From Lysinibacillus boronitolerans JCM 21713 = 10a = NBRC 103108 (GTDB taxonomy: Bacteria; Bacillota; Bacilli; Bacillales_A; Planococcaceae): 64,000 bases of DNA. A program made the position numbers and the translations under genes. Under the pieces are notes generated by a model. The model worked only from the letters and a program-made list of their open reading frames with translations. It had not been told where the DNA came from and searched no databases. The stretch's first letter is position 1; each line of letters opens with the position of its first letter. Shown here in pieces: positions 8,165 to 15,986 of this stretch. The stretch spans positions 1 through 64,000 of the forward strand of contig NZ_JPVR01000065.1 of assembly GCF_000772935.1 (NCBI RefSeq). The letters are read 5' to 3'.

Positions 8165-9340
8165 ATGGACATTCACATCGTCTCGCCTAATGATTATGGG
8201 CAGATTCATCGACTGAGAGACTATTGCTTTCCAAATAAGTATACAGGGGCTCGTCGAGAAGATTTTCATTATTGGATTGAGCAAAGCACGACATTAGGTG
8301 CTTATGATCATAATAAAGTTGTTGGTCAGCTTTTAATATTGCCGTTAAATATAACGGTTCATGGGGTTTCTTATAAAATGGGAGGCATCGGCTTTGTTGC
8401 AACGTATCCTGAGTATCGACAGCAGGGTATTATCAAAAGGCTTATGACAGAAGCGCTACAAAAAATGCGAGACAATGGACAAACGATTTCAGTATTAGCA
8501 CCATTTTCTGTGTCCTTCTATCGTTATTTTGGTTGGGAATTATTTTTTGAGAAGCTCCATTATACAATTCCTCAGACGCTTTTTCCCTCTTTAGGGAAAC
8601 AAGTAGACGTCATGAAAAGAATGAGCTTTGAATGGTTAGATCCTGCACTTTTTCAGATGATTAAAGATTTTCATAATGCACTGGCAATTGTTCAACATGG
8701 TGGCATGGTAAGGGATGAAGGATGGTGGAAAAGAATTGAGAGAAGGAGCCCAGATAGTCACTTTGCAGTCTATTTTCAAGACAATAATATAGAGGGCTAT
8801 ATTCGTTATACGATTCAAGATGGGATATTTACTATCCAAGATTTTGTGGTAGCAAATCACTTAGCCGAACAAGCTATGTGGCGTTATGTGACATCTCATG
8901 CAGCGAGTGTCAGTAGCATAACCGGGGTTACTAGTAATCATTATCCTTTTGGCTTTTATTTCAAGGAGCCACAATTCAAAAGAGAAGTCAAACAGGATGT
9001 GATGATTAGAGTAGTAGATGTTTTCGCATTTATGCAGCAGTATCCGTGGAAGGATATTCAAGAAACATTAACCATTCGTATTGAAGATCCATTTTGTCTC
9101 TGGAATGAGCATGTTTATCAAATAAATAAAAATGGTCAGGTCTCAATAATTGAGACAAATTCAGTCTCTGACAAGCATATGCTAACACTACCAATTAATC
9201 TTTTTTCTGCGATGATGGTAGGATATCTTTCCGTCAAAGAAACGGTTGTCTATGCTAATCAACCTACGGCAGAAAAAATTATCGAACAGTGGCAACGGGC
9301 ACTCCCTACTGAAAAGCCAGCATTTTATGAGTATTTTTAG
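8165..9340 (+). CDS. GNAT N-acetyltransferase, Eis-like
   Basis: 391 residues. The N-terminal GNAT domain (about 1-150) has the acetyl-CoA loop region GFVATYPEYRQQGIIKRLM. The rest matches the two-GNAT plus SCP2-like C-terminal layout of the Eis / COG4552 group, whose characterised members acetylate amines such as aminoglycosides or lysines. The RBS is AAGAGGTGG. It lies between the HPr gene and the PTS genes, after a strong hairpin and before a 226-bp regulatory gap, so it may not belong to the sugar pathway. Substrate unknown. Confidence 0.78.
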   Translation: MDIHIVSPNDYGQIHRLRDYCFPNKYTGARREDFHYWIEQSTTLGAYDHNKVVGQLLILPLNITVHGVSYKMGGIGFVATYPEYRQQGIIKRLMTEALQKMRDNGQTISVLAPFSVSFYRYFGWELFFEKLHYTIPQTLFPSLGKQVDVMKRMSFEWLDPALFQMIKDFHNALAIVQHGGMVRDEGWWKRIERRSPDSHFAVYFQDNNIEGYIRYTIQDGIFTIQDFVVANHLAEQAMWRYVTSHAASVSSITGVTSNHYPFGFYFKEPQFKREVKQDVMIRVVDVFAFMQQYPWKDIQETLTIRIEDPFCLWNEHVYQINKNGQVSIIETNSVSDKHMLTLPINLFSAMMVGYLSVKETVVYANQPTAEKIIEQWQRALPTEKPAFYEYF

Positions 9341-9388
9341 GTAGTGAATAATAAGAAAATTTGAAATTTTTTTGGCTTTTTTTCTGGA

Positions 9389-9409
9389 CTATACCAGTTG
9401 AGTATAACC
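9389..9409. promoter_or_regulatory. Imperfect GntR-type half-site pair
   Basis: CTATACC followed by GTATAACC, related to the operator at 5906-5923 and to the palindrome at 9490-9501. It lies upstream of the PTS genes. Proposed secondary regulator site; weak alone. Confidence 0.4.
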
Positions 9410-9489
9410 ATTAATTTTACGATAAAAGTAACGTAGCCCAATTTTGTAAATAACTTGATTAATATAAATTTAATGTAAAATTTATATTG

Positions 9490-9501
9490 TGGTATATACC
9501 A
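9490..9501. promoter_or_regulatory. Palindromic operator upstream of PTS genes
   Basis: TGGTATATACCA is a perfect 12-bp palindrome carrying the same GGTAT/ATACC half-sites as the repeat at 5906-5923. It lies 66 bp before the IIB start, a position suited to repression by the GntR protein encoded at 6334. Functional assignment is inferred. Confidence 0.55.
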
Positions 9502-9522
9502 ATAGGTGCTATTCTCAAAATA

Positions 9523-9536
9523 AGTAAGCGATTACA
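9523..9536. promoter_or_regulatory. cre-like site upstream of PTS genes
   Basis: AGTAAGCGATTACA matches the CcpA cre consensus at all constrained positions but the first. Placed between the palindrome at 9490 and the IIB RBS, it would suit roadblock-type catabolite repression. Confidence 0.5.
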
Positions 9537-9566
9537 CAATCGAAGAAAATAAAAGGAGTGTATCGA

Positions 9567-9878
9567 ATGAAAAACATCATGTTAGTGTGTGTAGCGGGTA
9601 TGAGTACTAGTTTATTAGTGTCAAAGATGCAAAAAGCAGCTCAAGAGCAAAATATTGAAGCCGATATTTTCGCCATTGCTGAGGGAGAGGTTGAAAAGAT
9701 CCTAGCGACAAAGAAGGCTGATGTTCTTTTATTAGGCCCACAGGTTCGTTATTTAAAAGGATCCTTTGAAACAAAATATAAGGATAAGGGCTTTCCAATC
9801 GATGTGATCAATATGGCGGATTATGGCATGATGAACGGTGAAAATGTCCTGAAACAGGCACTACAACTAATTGGATGA
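9567..9878 (+). CDS. PTS IIB component, lactose/cellobiose class
   Basis: 103 residues; accepts phosphate from IIA on a cysteine and passes it to the incoming sugar. The phosphocysteine loop is VCVAGMSTSLLV with Cys8 in the expected position. The ATG at 9567 follows AAAGGAG; an upstream in-frame GTG overlaps that RBS and is not used. First gene of a four-gene run IIB-IIA-IIC-MupG. The Lac-family class suggests an amino-sugar or disaccharide substrate. Confidence 0.93.
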   Translation: MKNIMLVCVAGMSTSLLVSKMQKAAQEQNIEADIFAIAEGEVEKILATKKADVLLLGPQVRYLKGSFETKYKDKGFPIDVINMADYGMMNGENVLKQALQLIG

Positions 9879-9895
9879 AAGAAGGGCAAAGGGGA

Positions 9896-10216
9896 ATGGA
9901 AGATACAGCATTAATGGAGTCCATTATGGGACTGATTGTGCATAGTGGAAATACGAAAAGTGAGTGTATGGAAGCTATTCAACTAGCAAAAAAGGGGCAC
10001 ATTGAGGCAGCAAAAGAAAAAATTAACCTAGCGAATGAGTCATTAATTGATGCACATCATTCTCAAACGGGCTTACTGTCTCAAGAAGCAAGGGGAGAAA
10101 AAGTAGAGGTTTCGATGTTATTAATTCATGCGCAAGATCATTTAATGAATGCCATTACTTTTCGCGATTTAGCACAGGAAATGATTGAGCTATATGAACG
10201 AATCAAAGGGGAGTAA
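9896..10216 (+). CDS. PTS IIA component, lactose/cellobiose class
   Basis: 106 residues, all-helical trimeric IIA of the Lac family. The active histidine lies in LIHAQDHLMNA; from the ATG at 9896 it is residue 78, the same number as in lactococcal IIA-Lac. An upstream in-frame ATG at 9875 overlaps the IIB stop but has no RBS, whereas GAAGGG (9881-9886) is well placed for 9896. It passes phosphate from HPr to IIB. The carrier could be the HPr encoded at 7800. Confidence 0.92.
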   Translation: MEDTALMESIMGLIVHSGNTKSECMEAIQLAKKGHIEAAKEKINLANESLIDAHHSQTGLLSQEARGEKVEVSMLLIHAQDHLMNAITFRDLAQEMIELYERIKGE

Positions 10217-10263
10217 CATCAAATTTTGATGTTATAAATAAAAAGCAAAGGGAGTGTATGTGA

Positions 10264-11589
10264 GTGTTCCGTTTTTTAGAAGAAAAGTTTGTACCGGTTG
10301 CTGCTAGGGTAGGGAATCAGCGTCATTTAGTTGCCATTCGTGACGGATTTATTACGATTATGCCTTTAACGATTGTGGGATCTTTGGCTGTACTTATTAA
10401 CAATTTGCCTATCGATTTTTATCAAAATGCACTCGATGCCATTTGGAAACATGAGACATGGACTCAATTCGGCGGTAATATTTGGAGTGCTACATTTAAT
10501 ATCATTTCACTGTTACTTGCCTTTACCGTTGCTTATCATCTTGCAAAAAGTTATCAAAAAGATGGGCTGTCTGCTGGGGTCATTAGTCTATCAAGCTATA
10601 TGACATTTGGGACTTTCGGGGAAGGCGGATTAACCGGCTTAACAACAGGTACGGGTGGAATATTTATTGCTCTGATTGTTGCACTACTTTCTACAGAATT
10701 GTTTTGTAGATTGTCTGGCAATCCTAAGCTACTAATTAAAATGCCTACGGGTGTACCACCAGCTGTTGCCAAATCATTTGCTGCGTTACTTCCTGCCATT
10801 ATTACGATTGGAATATTTGCTATAGTACGTACAATTATTTCAGCAGGTTTTGATATACCTGATATTGTCGGATCCTTCTACTCTGCGGTTCAAGAGCCAT
10901 TTATGGGTCTAACAAATACATGGCTAGCCGCTTTAATTTTGGCATTTATACCTACATTTTTATGGACACTTGGCGTACATGGAGCAAATATCATCGAACC
11001 ATTCATGCAAACGATTAATTTACCCGCTATAAACGAAAACGTTGCAGCTATCTCTGCTGGTAAAGTTGCGCCTTACATTGTCAATAAACCATTCTTTGAT
11101 GCTTTTATTAATATGGGGGGCTCTGGCACGACAATAGCACTTATTATTGCGATTTTCATATTTGCTAGAAAGAATAAGCAATATAATACAGTTGGGAAAT
11201 TATCTGCAGCACCTGGGATTTTCAATATTAATGAGCCATTACTTTTTGGGTTACCAATTGTATTAAATCCGGTTTTATTCGTACCGTTCATTTTGACACC
11301 AATGATAAATGTAACCATCGCATTCTTTGCAACGAAATGGGGCTGGGTGCCAGCTGCTACCGTCTCACCACCATGGACAACACCGCCGATTATTAATGGA
11401 TTTTTAGCAACTCAATCTTGGCGTGGTGCTGTTTTGAGCATGGCCTTAATTGTCATCGCTGTTTGTATTTATCTGCCATTTATCTCGATGGCAAACCGTA
11501 TGGCAAGGCAGAATGAGCAAAAAGCTGCTTTAGAGGCACAGAGTGAGGAATCTGTAGTGGAATCCAGAGGACAAAAAGTAGAAGTATAA
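10264..11589 (+). CDS. PTS IIC component, lactose/cellobiose class
   Basis: The membrane permease, 441 residues with about ten hydrophobic segments and the PTS_EIIC domain at roughly 30-345. Lac/cellobiose-class features include TLGVHGANIIEP and the substrate-site region FNINEPLLFGLPIVLNP. The GTG start has an AAGGGA RBS about 9 nt upstream. It should import the sugar and deliver it as the 6-phosphate. With a MupG-type enzyme next to it, a MurNAc-GlcNAc-like disaccharide is a good candidate, but the sequence does not fix the substrate. Confidence 0.92.
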   Translation: MFRFLEEKFVPVAARVGNQRHLVAIRDGFITIMPLTIVGSLAVLINNLPIDFYQNALDAIWKHETWTQFGGNIWSATFNIISLLLAFTVAYHLAKSYQKDGLSAGVISLSSYMTFGTFGEGGLTGLTTGTGGIFIALIVALLSTELFCRLSGNPKLLIKMPTGVPPAVAKSFAALLPAIITIGIFAIVRTIISAGFDIPDIVGSFYSAVQEPFMGLTNTWLAALILAFIPTFLWTLGVHGANIIEPFMQTINLPAINENVAAISAGKVAPYIVNKPFFDAFINMGGSGTTIALIIAIFIFARKNKQYNTVGKLSAAPGIFNINEPLLFGLPIVLNPVLFVPFILTPMINVTIAFFATKWGWVPAATVSPPWTTPPIINGFLATQSWRGAVLSMALIVIAVCIYLPFISMANRMARQNEQKAALEAQSEESVVESRGQKVEV

Positions 11590-11614
11590 GCGTCAAATTA
11601 ACGGAGGGTTTGAA

Positions 11615-12697
11615 GTGAAAAGATTAGGAATCTCGCTATATCCGCAGCATAGTACGTTTGAGGAAATGAAGCGCTATGTTCAGCTGGCTCATGACAATGG
11701 CTTTGATCGTATTTTCACATGCCTAATGTCATTAAAACAGGATGAGGAGCGTCAAAAGTTACAGCAAATCAATGAATTTGCCCAACGCCTCGGCTTTGAC
11801 ATATCCGCTGATATTGCACCAGGTGTTTTTGAAGATTTAGGGTTAACCTATAGGGATATTGGCTATTTAAAAGAACATTATTATTTGGCAGCCTTACGTT
11901 TAGATATGGGGTTTTCAGGTCAGGAAGAAGCGTTGATGTCGCTTGATGCAAGTAATCTAAAAATAGAATTAAACATTAGTAATGGTACGAAGTATGTAGA
12001 TAATATACTCTCTTATCAGCCCAATAAGGAGAATATTATTGGCTGTCATAATTTTTATCCAAGACGCTTTACTGGGCTATCTCGTCAGCATTTTTTACAA
12101 ACGTCTCAACACTTTAAAGCACACAATGTGAGGACAGCAGCGATGATCTCCTCGCAACATGGTCAATTTGGACCTTGGGAGCAAACAGAGCACGGGTTAC
12201 CTACATTAGAGGAACACCGTCAACTCCCAATCACTGTACAGGCGAAAGATTTATGGCATACGGGGTTAATTGACGATTGTATTATTGGCAATATGTTTGC
12301 TTCTGAGGAAGAACTACGTGCATTAGGACAATTAAATCGTAATAAGCTTGAGTTAAGGGTTATCCAGTCTGAAGACACGAGCATTTTAGAGGAGACGATT
12401 CTTTATAAAGAGCCTCATTTTAATCGAGGTGATGTGTCTGAATACGTGATTCGGAGCACCCAATCCCGTGTGAAATATAAAAATGGAGATTTTCCTGTGC
12501 ATGATATAAGGCCATTAAAAACAGGAGATGTCACGATTGATAATAATTTAGATGTTCGTTATAAGGGAGAGCTACAGATTGTGCTAAAGGACATTCCGAA
12601 TACGGGATCGAGTAATGTCGTAGCTCGCATTGTGGAGGAAGAACAATTTTTATTGACACATATTCAACCATGGTCAACATTTGGATTTACAAAGTAA
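11615..12697 (+). CDS. mupG: MupG-type 6-phospho-N-acetylmuramidase (DUF871)
   Basis: 360 residues: an N-terminal TIM-barrel (about 1-235, starting GISLYPQHSTFEEMK) and a C-terminal cyclophilin-like domain (about 245-357). This is the DUF871 layout. The characterised member, S. aureus MupG, cleaves MurNAc-6-phosphate-GlcNAc inside the cell into MurNAc-6P and GlcNAc. The GTG start has a GGAGGG RBS. It is last in the PTS run and ends at a clear terminator. Pairing with a Lac-class PTS rather than MurP, and with a COG4821 protein rather than MurQ, differs from S. aureus, so the exact substrate may differ. Confidence 0.82.
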   Translation: MKRLGISLYPQHSTFEEMKRYVQLAHDNGFDRIFTCLMSLKQDEERQKLQQINEFAQRLGFDISADIAPGVFEDLGLTYRDIGYLKEHYYLAALRLDMGFSGQEEALMSLDASNLKIELNISNGTKYVDNILSYQPNKENIIGCHNFYPRRFTGLSRQHFLQTSQHFKAHNVRTAAMISSQHGQFGPWEQTEHGLPTLEEHRQLPITVQAKDLWHTGLIDDCIIGNMFASEEELRALGQLNRNKLELRVIQSEDTSILEETILYKEPHFNRGDVSEYVIRSTQSRVKYKNGDFPVHDIRPLKTGDVTIDNNLDVRYKGELQIVLKDIPNTGSSNVVARIVEEEQFLLTHIQPWSTFGFTK

Positions 12698-12706
12698 AGA
12701 AGAGTG

Positions 12707-12740
12707 AAAAAGAGATTGAGTCATCAATCTCTTTTTCTTT
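12707..12740 (+). terminator. Terminator of the PTS-mupG run
   Basis: AAAAAGAGATTG (12707-12718 region) pairs with CAATCTCTTTTT (12725-12736), followed by more T. It closes the sugar block. Confidence 0.85.
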
Positions 12741-12892
12741 ATGGTGGTCTTACATATTCCGTAGGCAAGTTGGATTTTTTCTTTATATTTTTCTCTTGAA
12801 CAATAACATGATAAAATGTAAGATAGGTTTTGATTTTATCTTAGTATATAACTAGGTTTACTAATAAAATTTCATAGATGGAGAGTGTCAGG

Positions 12893-13654
12893 ATGTTACA
12901 TCAATTTTCACGTAACGAGCTCGCAGTAGGTACAGAGGGTCTCGAGAAATTAAAAAATACAACGGTTGCTATACTTGGTGTAGGGGGCGTTGGCTCATTT
13001 GCTGCTGAGGCATGTGCACGAAGCGGAATCGGCCGTATAATTTTAGTTGATAAGGACAATGTAGATATCACAAATGTTAACAGACAACTTGTCGCATACC
13101 TATCAACAGTTGGTCAATCAAAATCAGCTGTCATGAAAGAGCGTATTGCAGATATTAACCCAGCATGTGAAGTGATTGACATGCACATGTTTTATACGGA
13201 AGAAACCTATGAAGAATTTTTTGCACAAGGCATTGATTATGTGATCGATGCAAGTGACACAGTGATGTATAAAATTCATATAATGAAGGAATGCTTAAAG
13301 CGTAATATCCCTATTATTTCAAGCATGGGTGCAGCAAATAAAATGGACCCTACTCGCTTCCAAATTGCAGATATTTCAAAAACACATACAGACCCATTGG
13401 CTAAAATCATTCGTACAAAGCTACGTAAAGAAGGAATTCATAAAGGTGTTACGGTTGTATTTTCAGATGAAAGTCCAATTGTCGTACGTCCAGATGTTGT
13501 CGAACATGTAGGTAAGCCTGATGCAGCAATTCGCAAAGCAAAGATGCCGCCTTCATCTAACGCCTTTGTCCCGTCCGTAGCGGGTTTAATTGCAGCAAGC
13601 TGGGTAATCAATACCATCCTAAAAGATGTAAAAATTACGCGCGTACAAGGTTAA
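12893..13654 (+). CDS. tcdA: tRNA threonylcarbamoyladenosine dehydratase
   Basis: An E1-like (ThiF/MoeB-fold) enzyme that uses ATP to cyclise t6A37 of tRNA to ct6A. 253 residues. It has the nucleotide-binding GVGGVGSFAAEACARSG near residues 25-41 and the DNVDITNVNRQ motif typical of TcdA. The ATG at 12893 has GGAGAG upstream; an earlier in-frame ATG at 12878 overlaps this RBS. In B. subtilis yrvM/tcdA lies right after 6S RNA, so the sugar block is inserted between them here. Confidence 0.95.
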   Translation: MLHQFSRNELAVGTEGLEKLKNTTVAILGVGGVGSFAAEACARSGIGRIILVDKDNVDITNVNRQLVAYLSTVGQSKSAVMKERIADINPACEVIDMHMFYTEETYEEFFAQGIDYVIDASDTVMYKIHIMKECLKRNIPIISSMGAANKMDPTRFQIADISKTHTDPLAKIIRTKLRKEGIHKGVTVVFSDESPIVVRPDVVEHVGKPDAAIRKAKMPPSSNAFVPSVAGLIAASWVINTILKDVKITRVQG

Positions 13655-13711
13655 TACCATTTACGTGCTTTGGTAATAGTCAAAAAACAGCATAAATGTT
13701 CATATTCGTAG

Positions 13712-13753
13712 AAGTAGCTGCCTTAATTGTATTTAGAGGTAGCTACTTTTTCT
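13712..13753 (+). terminator. Terminator after tcdA
   Basis: AAGTAGCTGCCT pairs with AGGTAGCTACTT (one G-U pair), followed by T-rich sequence. Confidence 0.75.
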
Positions 13754-13794
13754 ATGTTACAATTAGACCGTTGTAAAAAAGGAGGCGTATACAA

Positions 13795-14181
13795 ATGGAA
13801 AAAATTTATCAAATGGAATATAGAGGTTTAAATCTTTTCGACGAGATTAGCACAGTAGAGTTAGCTATAGATGAAGAAAACCAAACTATACATATTTTTG
13901 ATGTTGGACAGGTTGTCAGCCCCATTTTTAATTTTGATGTATCAGCCTACGAATTGTCAGATGGTTTTTATAAAATGGCTGATGTTCTGCGACATAAAAA
14001 AATCTTAACAAATCAACAAGCAGGTAGTGATTTAACATTAAGTGAATGGTTAATTATGAACAATGCTTATTTTTATATACCTCAAAAGCGCATTAAAAAA
14101 TATGTGCATGGAAGTATTATCGAAATCATCGATCGAGCAAAGGATCCATGGTTATTTGATGAATATGTACAAAGGGTATAA
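13795..14181 (+). CDS. Uncharacterised 128-residue protein
   Basis: Not recognised. 128 residues, soluble, no signal peptide or membrane segment, mixed alpha/beta composition with a basic stretch PQKRIKKYVHG near residues 97-107. The ATG has a strong AAAGGAGG RBS at 13779-13786. It stands alone between a terminator and a 209-bp gap. The codon composition resembles its neighbours, so I take it as a real gene of unknown function. Confidence 0.75.
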   Translation: MEKIYQMEYRGLNLFDEISTVELAIDEENQTIHIFDVGQVVSPIFNFDVSAYELSDGFYKMADVLRHKKILTNQQAGSDLTLSEWLIMNNAYFYIPQKRIKKYVHGSIIEIIDRAKDPWLFDEYVQRV

Positions 14182-14390
14182 TTTTACCAAAATAGTTCCC
14201 CTTATGTACATAAAATGCTATTAATTCACGAAATTGTCTTATTTTTTTCATGTCCACACTACTTCATATGGTTTATTGCTATAATTTAAATCATCCATTA
14301 GATAATCGATCAGTTTGTTTGGTTTGCTTGGTGCTACTCAGTGAATAGCCAGGAAGTTAAACAGCAAATGACATATGGGAGAGTGGGGAA

Positions 14391-14909
14391 ATGGAAATTC
14401 AAGTAATTCGTGATCATTTAGATATTGTCAAACTTCAAGAGAAAATGAATGCCATTGTATTTGACTATTTGGATACATCCAACAATTATCCGAAAGCCAT
14501 GAGAGAATTGAATCCTTTATATATACAAGTCACAACCTATTATAAGGAATATGTTAATCAACGGGCAGGGGAATTACCAAAAGCAAATACGTATTGGCAT
14601 TTATTTATCGATTGTTGTGCAAAATTATGCTACTTTTTAGCTGCATCGACCTATTATTCTTCGAATGCTTTACAAAAAACGCCTGAAAAAGTAGAGCATT
14701 TATTAAAAATAGCAGCCTATTCCTTACCAAGTATTGAGCAGGAAGAGAATGAGCAATTATTAGAAGATATCATTGCTCTTTTAACTGAAGTGCTAGAGGA
14801 TGAAGAACAAGCAACAATCATACGCAACGAGGTGCTGTCACAGAAAGGTGAAGTGAAGCAATGTCTTCAACAGTTTAAATTATTTGTTGATCAGGAACTT
14901 TCTTCTTAG
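14391..14909 (+). CDS. Uncharacterised 172-residue helical protein
   Basis: Not recognised. 172 residues, soluble, strongly helical, acidic in the C-terminal half (EQEENEQLLEDIIALL, EVLEDEEQ). The ATG is preceded by GGGAGAG. No catalytic motif is visible. It is the second of three consecutive unrecognised genes between tcdA and rarA, each with its own RBS and spaced by 200-280 bp, so they are probably transcribed separately. Confidence 0.7.
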   Translation: MEIQVIRDHLDIVKLQEKMNAIVFDYLDTSNNYPKAMRELNPLYIQVTTYYKEYVNQRAGELPKANTYWHLFIDCCAKLCYFLAASTYYSSNALQKTPEKVEHLLKIAAYSLPSIEQEENEQLLEDIIALLTEVLEDEEQATIIRNEVLSQKGEVKQCLQQFKLFVDQELSS

Positions 14910-15187
14910 ACCTTAGACAATAATAGACTATCTATTTTCTGAAAATAGCCTATACGTCAAGAATCTACGTAACTAATTGTAAATAAATCAGTTTTTTCTA
15001 CAATGTTCGATGTGGAAAGAGAGTGATTTACTTGCTTTTTTAGTGGCGTGGATTCTTTTTTTATTGTGGGGAAAGTAAAAAGACATATTTTCTTGAAAGG
15101 TATTTATGTATTTTTGTCGAATTATAGTTAGAAAATTGGTAATATATGTGCTCGCGCTGTAAGAACTTATTGGAAGGGGGCTAAGCA

Positions 15188-15904
15188 ATGATTGTAAATG
15201 GAATAGAAATAGATTTGGCGAATTTGGAAAAACCTCTTTTATTAGTTAGTGAGGAAGATGAACTATTATTTCAACAGCTTATCCAACCGACAATTGAACA
15301 GGAGCTTATTCAATGTCAATTAGCGCTCTCAACAAGGAAATCTATTTCATTGGTCAAAGATATTTGGTTGGCTATGTATAGAGATCGGGAAAAGCTGTAC
15401 ATCAATAGCGGCCATGCCATGCTTTATCCAATTCGTTTAATTCTTTTTGAACTAGTCACACAAGCAGAATATTTCCAACGCTTGGCAAAAAAATCACGTG
15501 GCGATGAATGTCTTTCCCTTATCTATGCAGTGATTCTTTTGCAATTTGTCTTGCAGTGGTTAAAAGATCGATTTAGTGGAAATCAAGAGGTCTATGGTGC
15601 ATTAAAACGGTTATACAGAGTGTCGGATGATGAATTAAGTACGGACCCCTCCTGTGAAACAAGAGAACAAAAAATTGCACAAGCAATTGCTGTAAAAGCA
15701 ATTCGCTTTGAGGTAAGAGAAAACAATCAAGAGTTCGCGAGCTTATTGTATCAGTCGTATAATTTAATTGTCTTTTTGCATAGTAAGGCAGATAAAGGAG
15801 ATGTAAAAGAATCCATTTTGCCATCACTTCGACATTTAGCAGAACCATTAAATTTGTTTTACCAAGAACGCTACACAACAAATAACCCGAGCTTTACAGG
15901 ATGA
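15188..15904 (+). CDS. Uncharacterised 238-residue helical protein
   Basis: Not recognised. 238 residues, mainly helical; a hydrophobic stretch at about residues 110-125 (LSLIYAVILLQFVLQWL) could be a buried helix rather than a membrane span. The ATG has GGAAGGGGG upstream. It converges with rarA through a shared terminator at 15936-15980. The preceding 278-bp gap is AT-rich and shows no other gene. Confidence 0.7.
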   Translation: MIVNGIEIDLANLEKPLLLVSEEDELLFQQLIQPTIEQELIQCQLALSTRKSISLVKDIWLAMYRDREKLYINSGHAMLYPIRLILFELVTQAEYFQRLAKKSRGDECLSLIYAVILLQFVLQWLKDRFSGNQEVYGALKRLYRVSDDELSTDPSCETREQKIAQAIAVKAIRFEVRENNQEFASLLYQSYNLIVFLHSKADKGDVKESILPSLRHLAEPLNLFYQERYTTNNPSFTG

Positions 15905-15935
15905 TTGCTAGAGCAGCCTATCCTGTTGTTAGATA

Positions 15936-15980
15936 AAAAGCAAAGTCATTTCAATTCCTTGAGATAGTGACTTTGCTTTT
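15936..15980. terminator. Bidirectional terminator between 15188 gene and rarA
   Basis: AAAAGCAAAGTCA pairs perfectly with TGACTTTGCTTTT (13 bp), with A and T flanks on both strands. It serves the two convergent genes. Confidence 0.85.
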
Positions 15981-15986
15981 GTTTTA

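Noticed and set aside
12670..12855. Open frame overlapping the mupG 3' end
   Set aside because: It overlaps mupG and the terminator hairpin at 12707-12740, has no RBS, and its product is a low-complexity hydrophobic tail.
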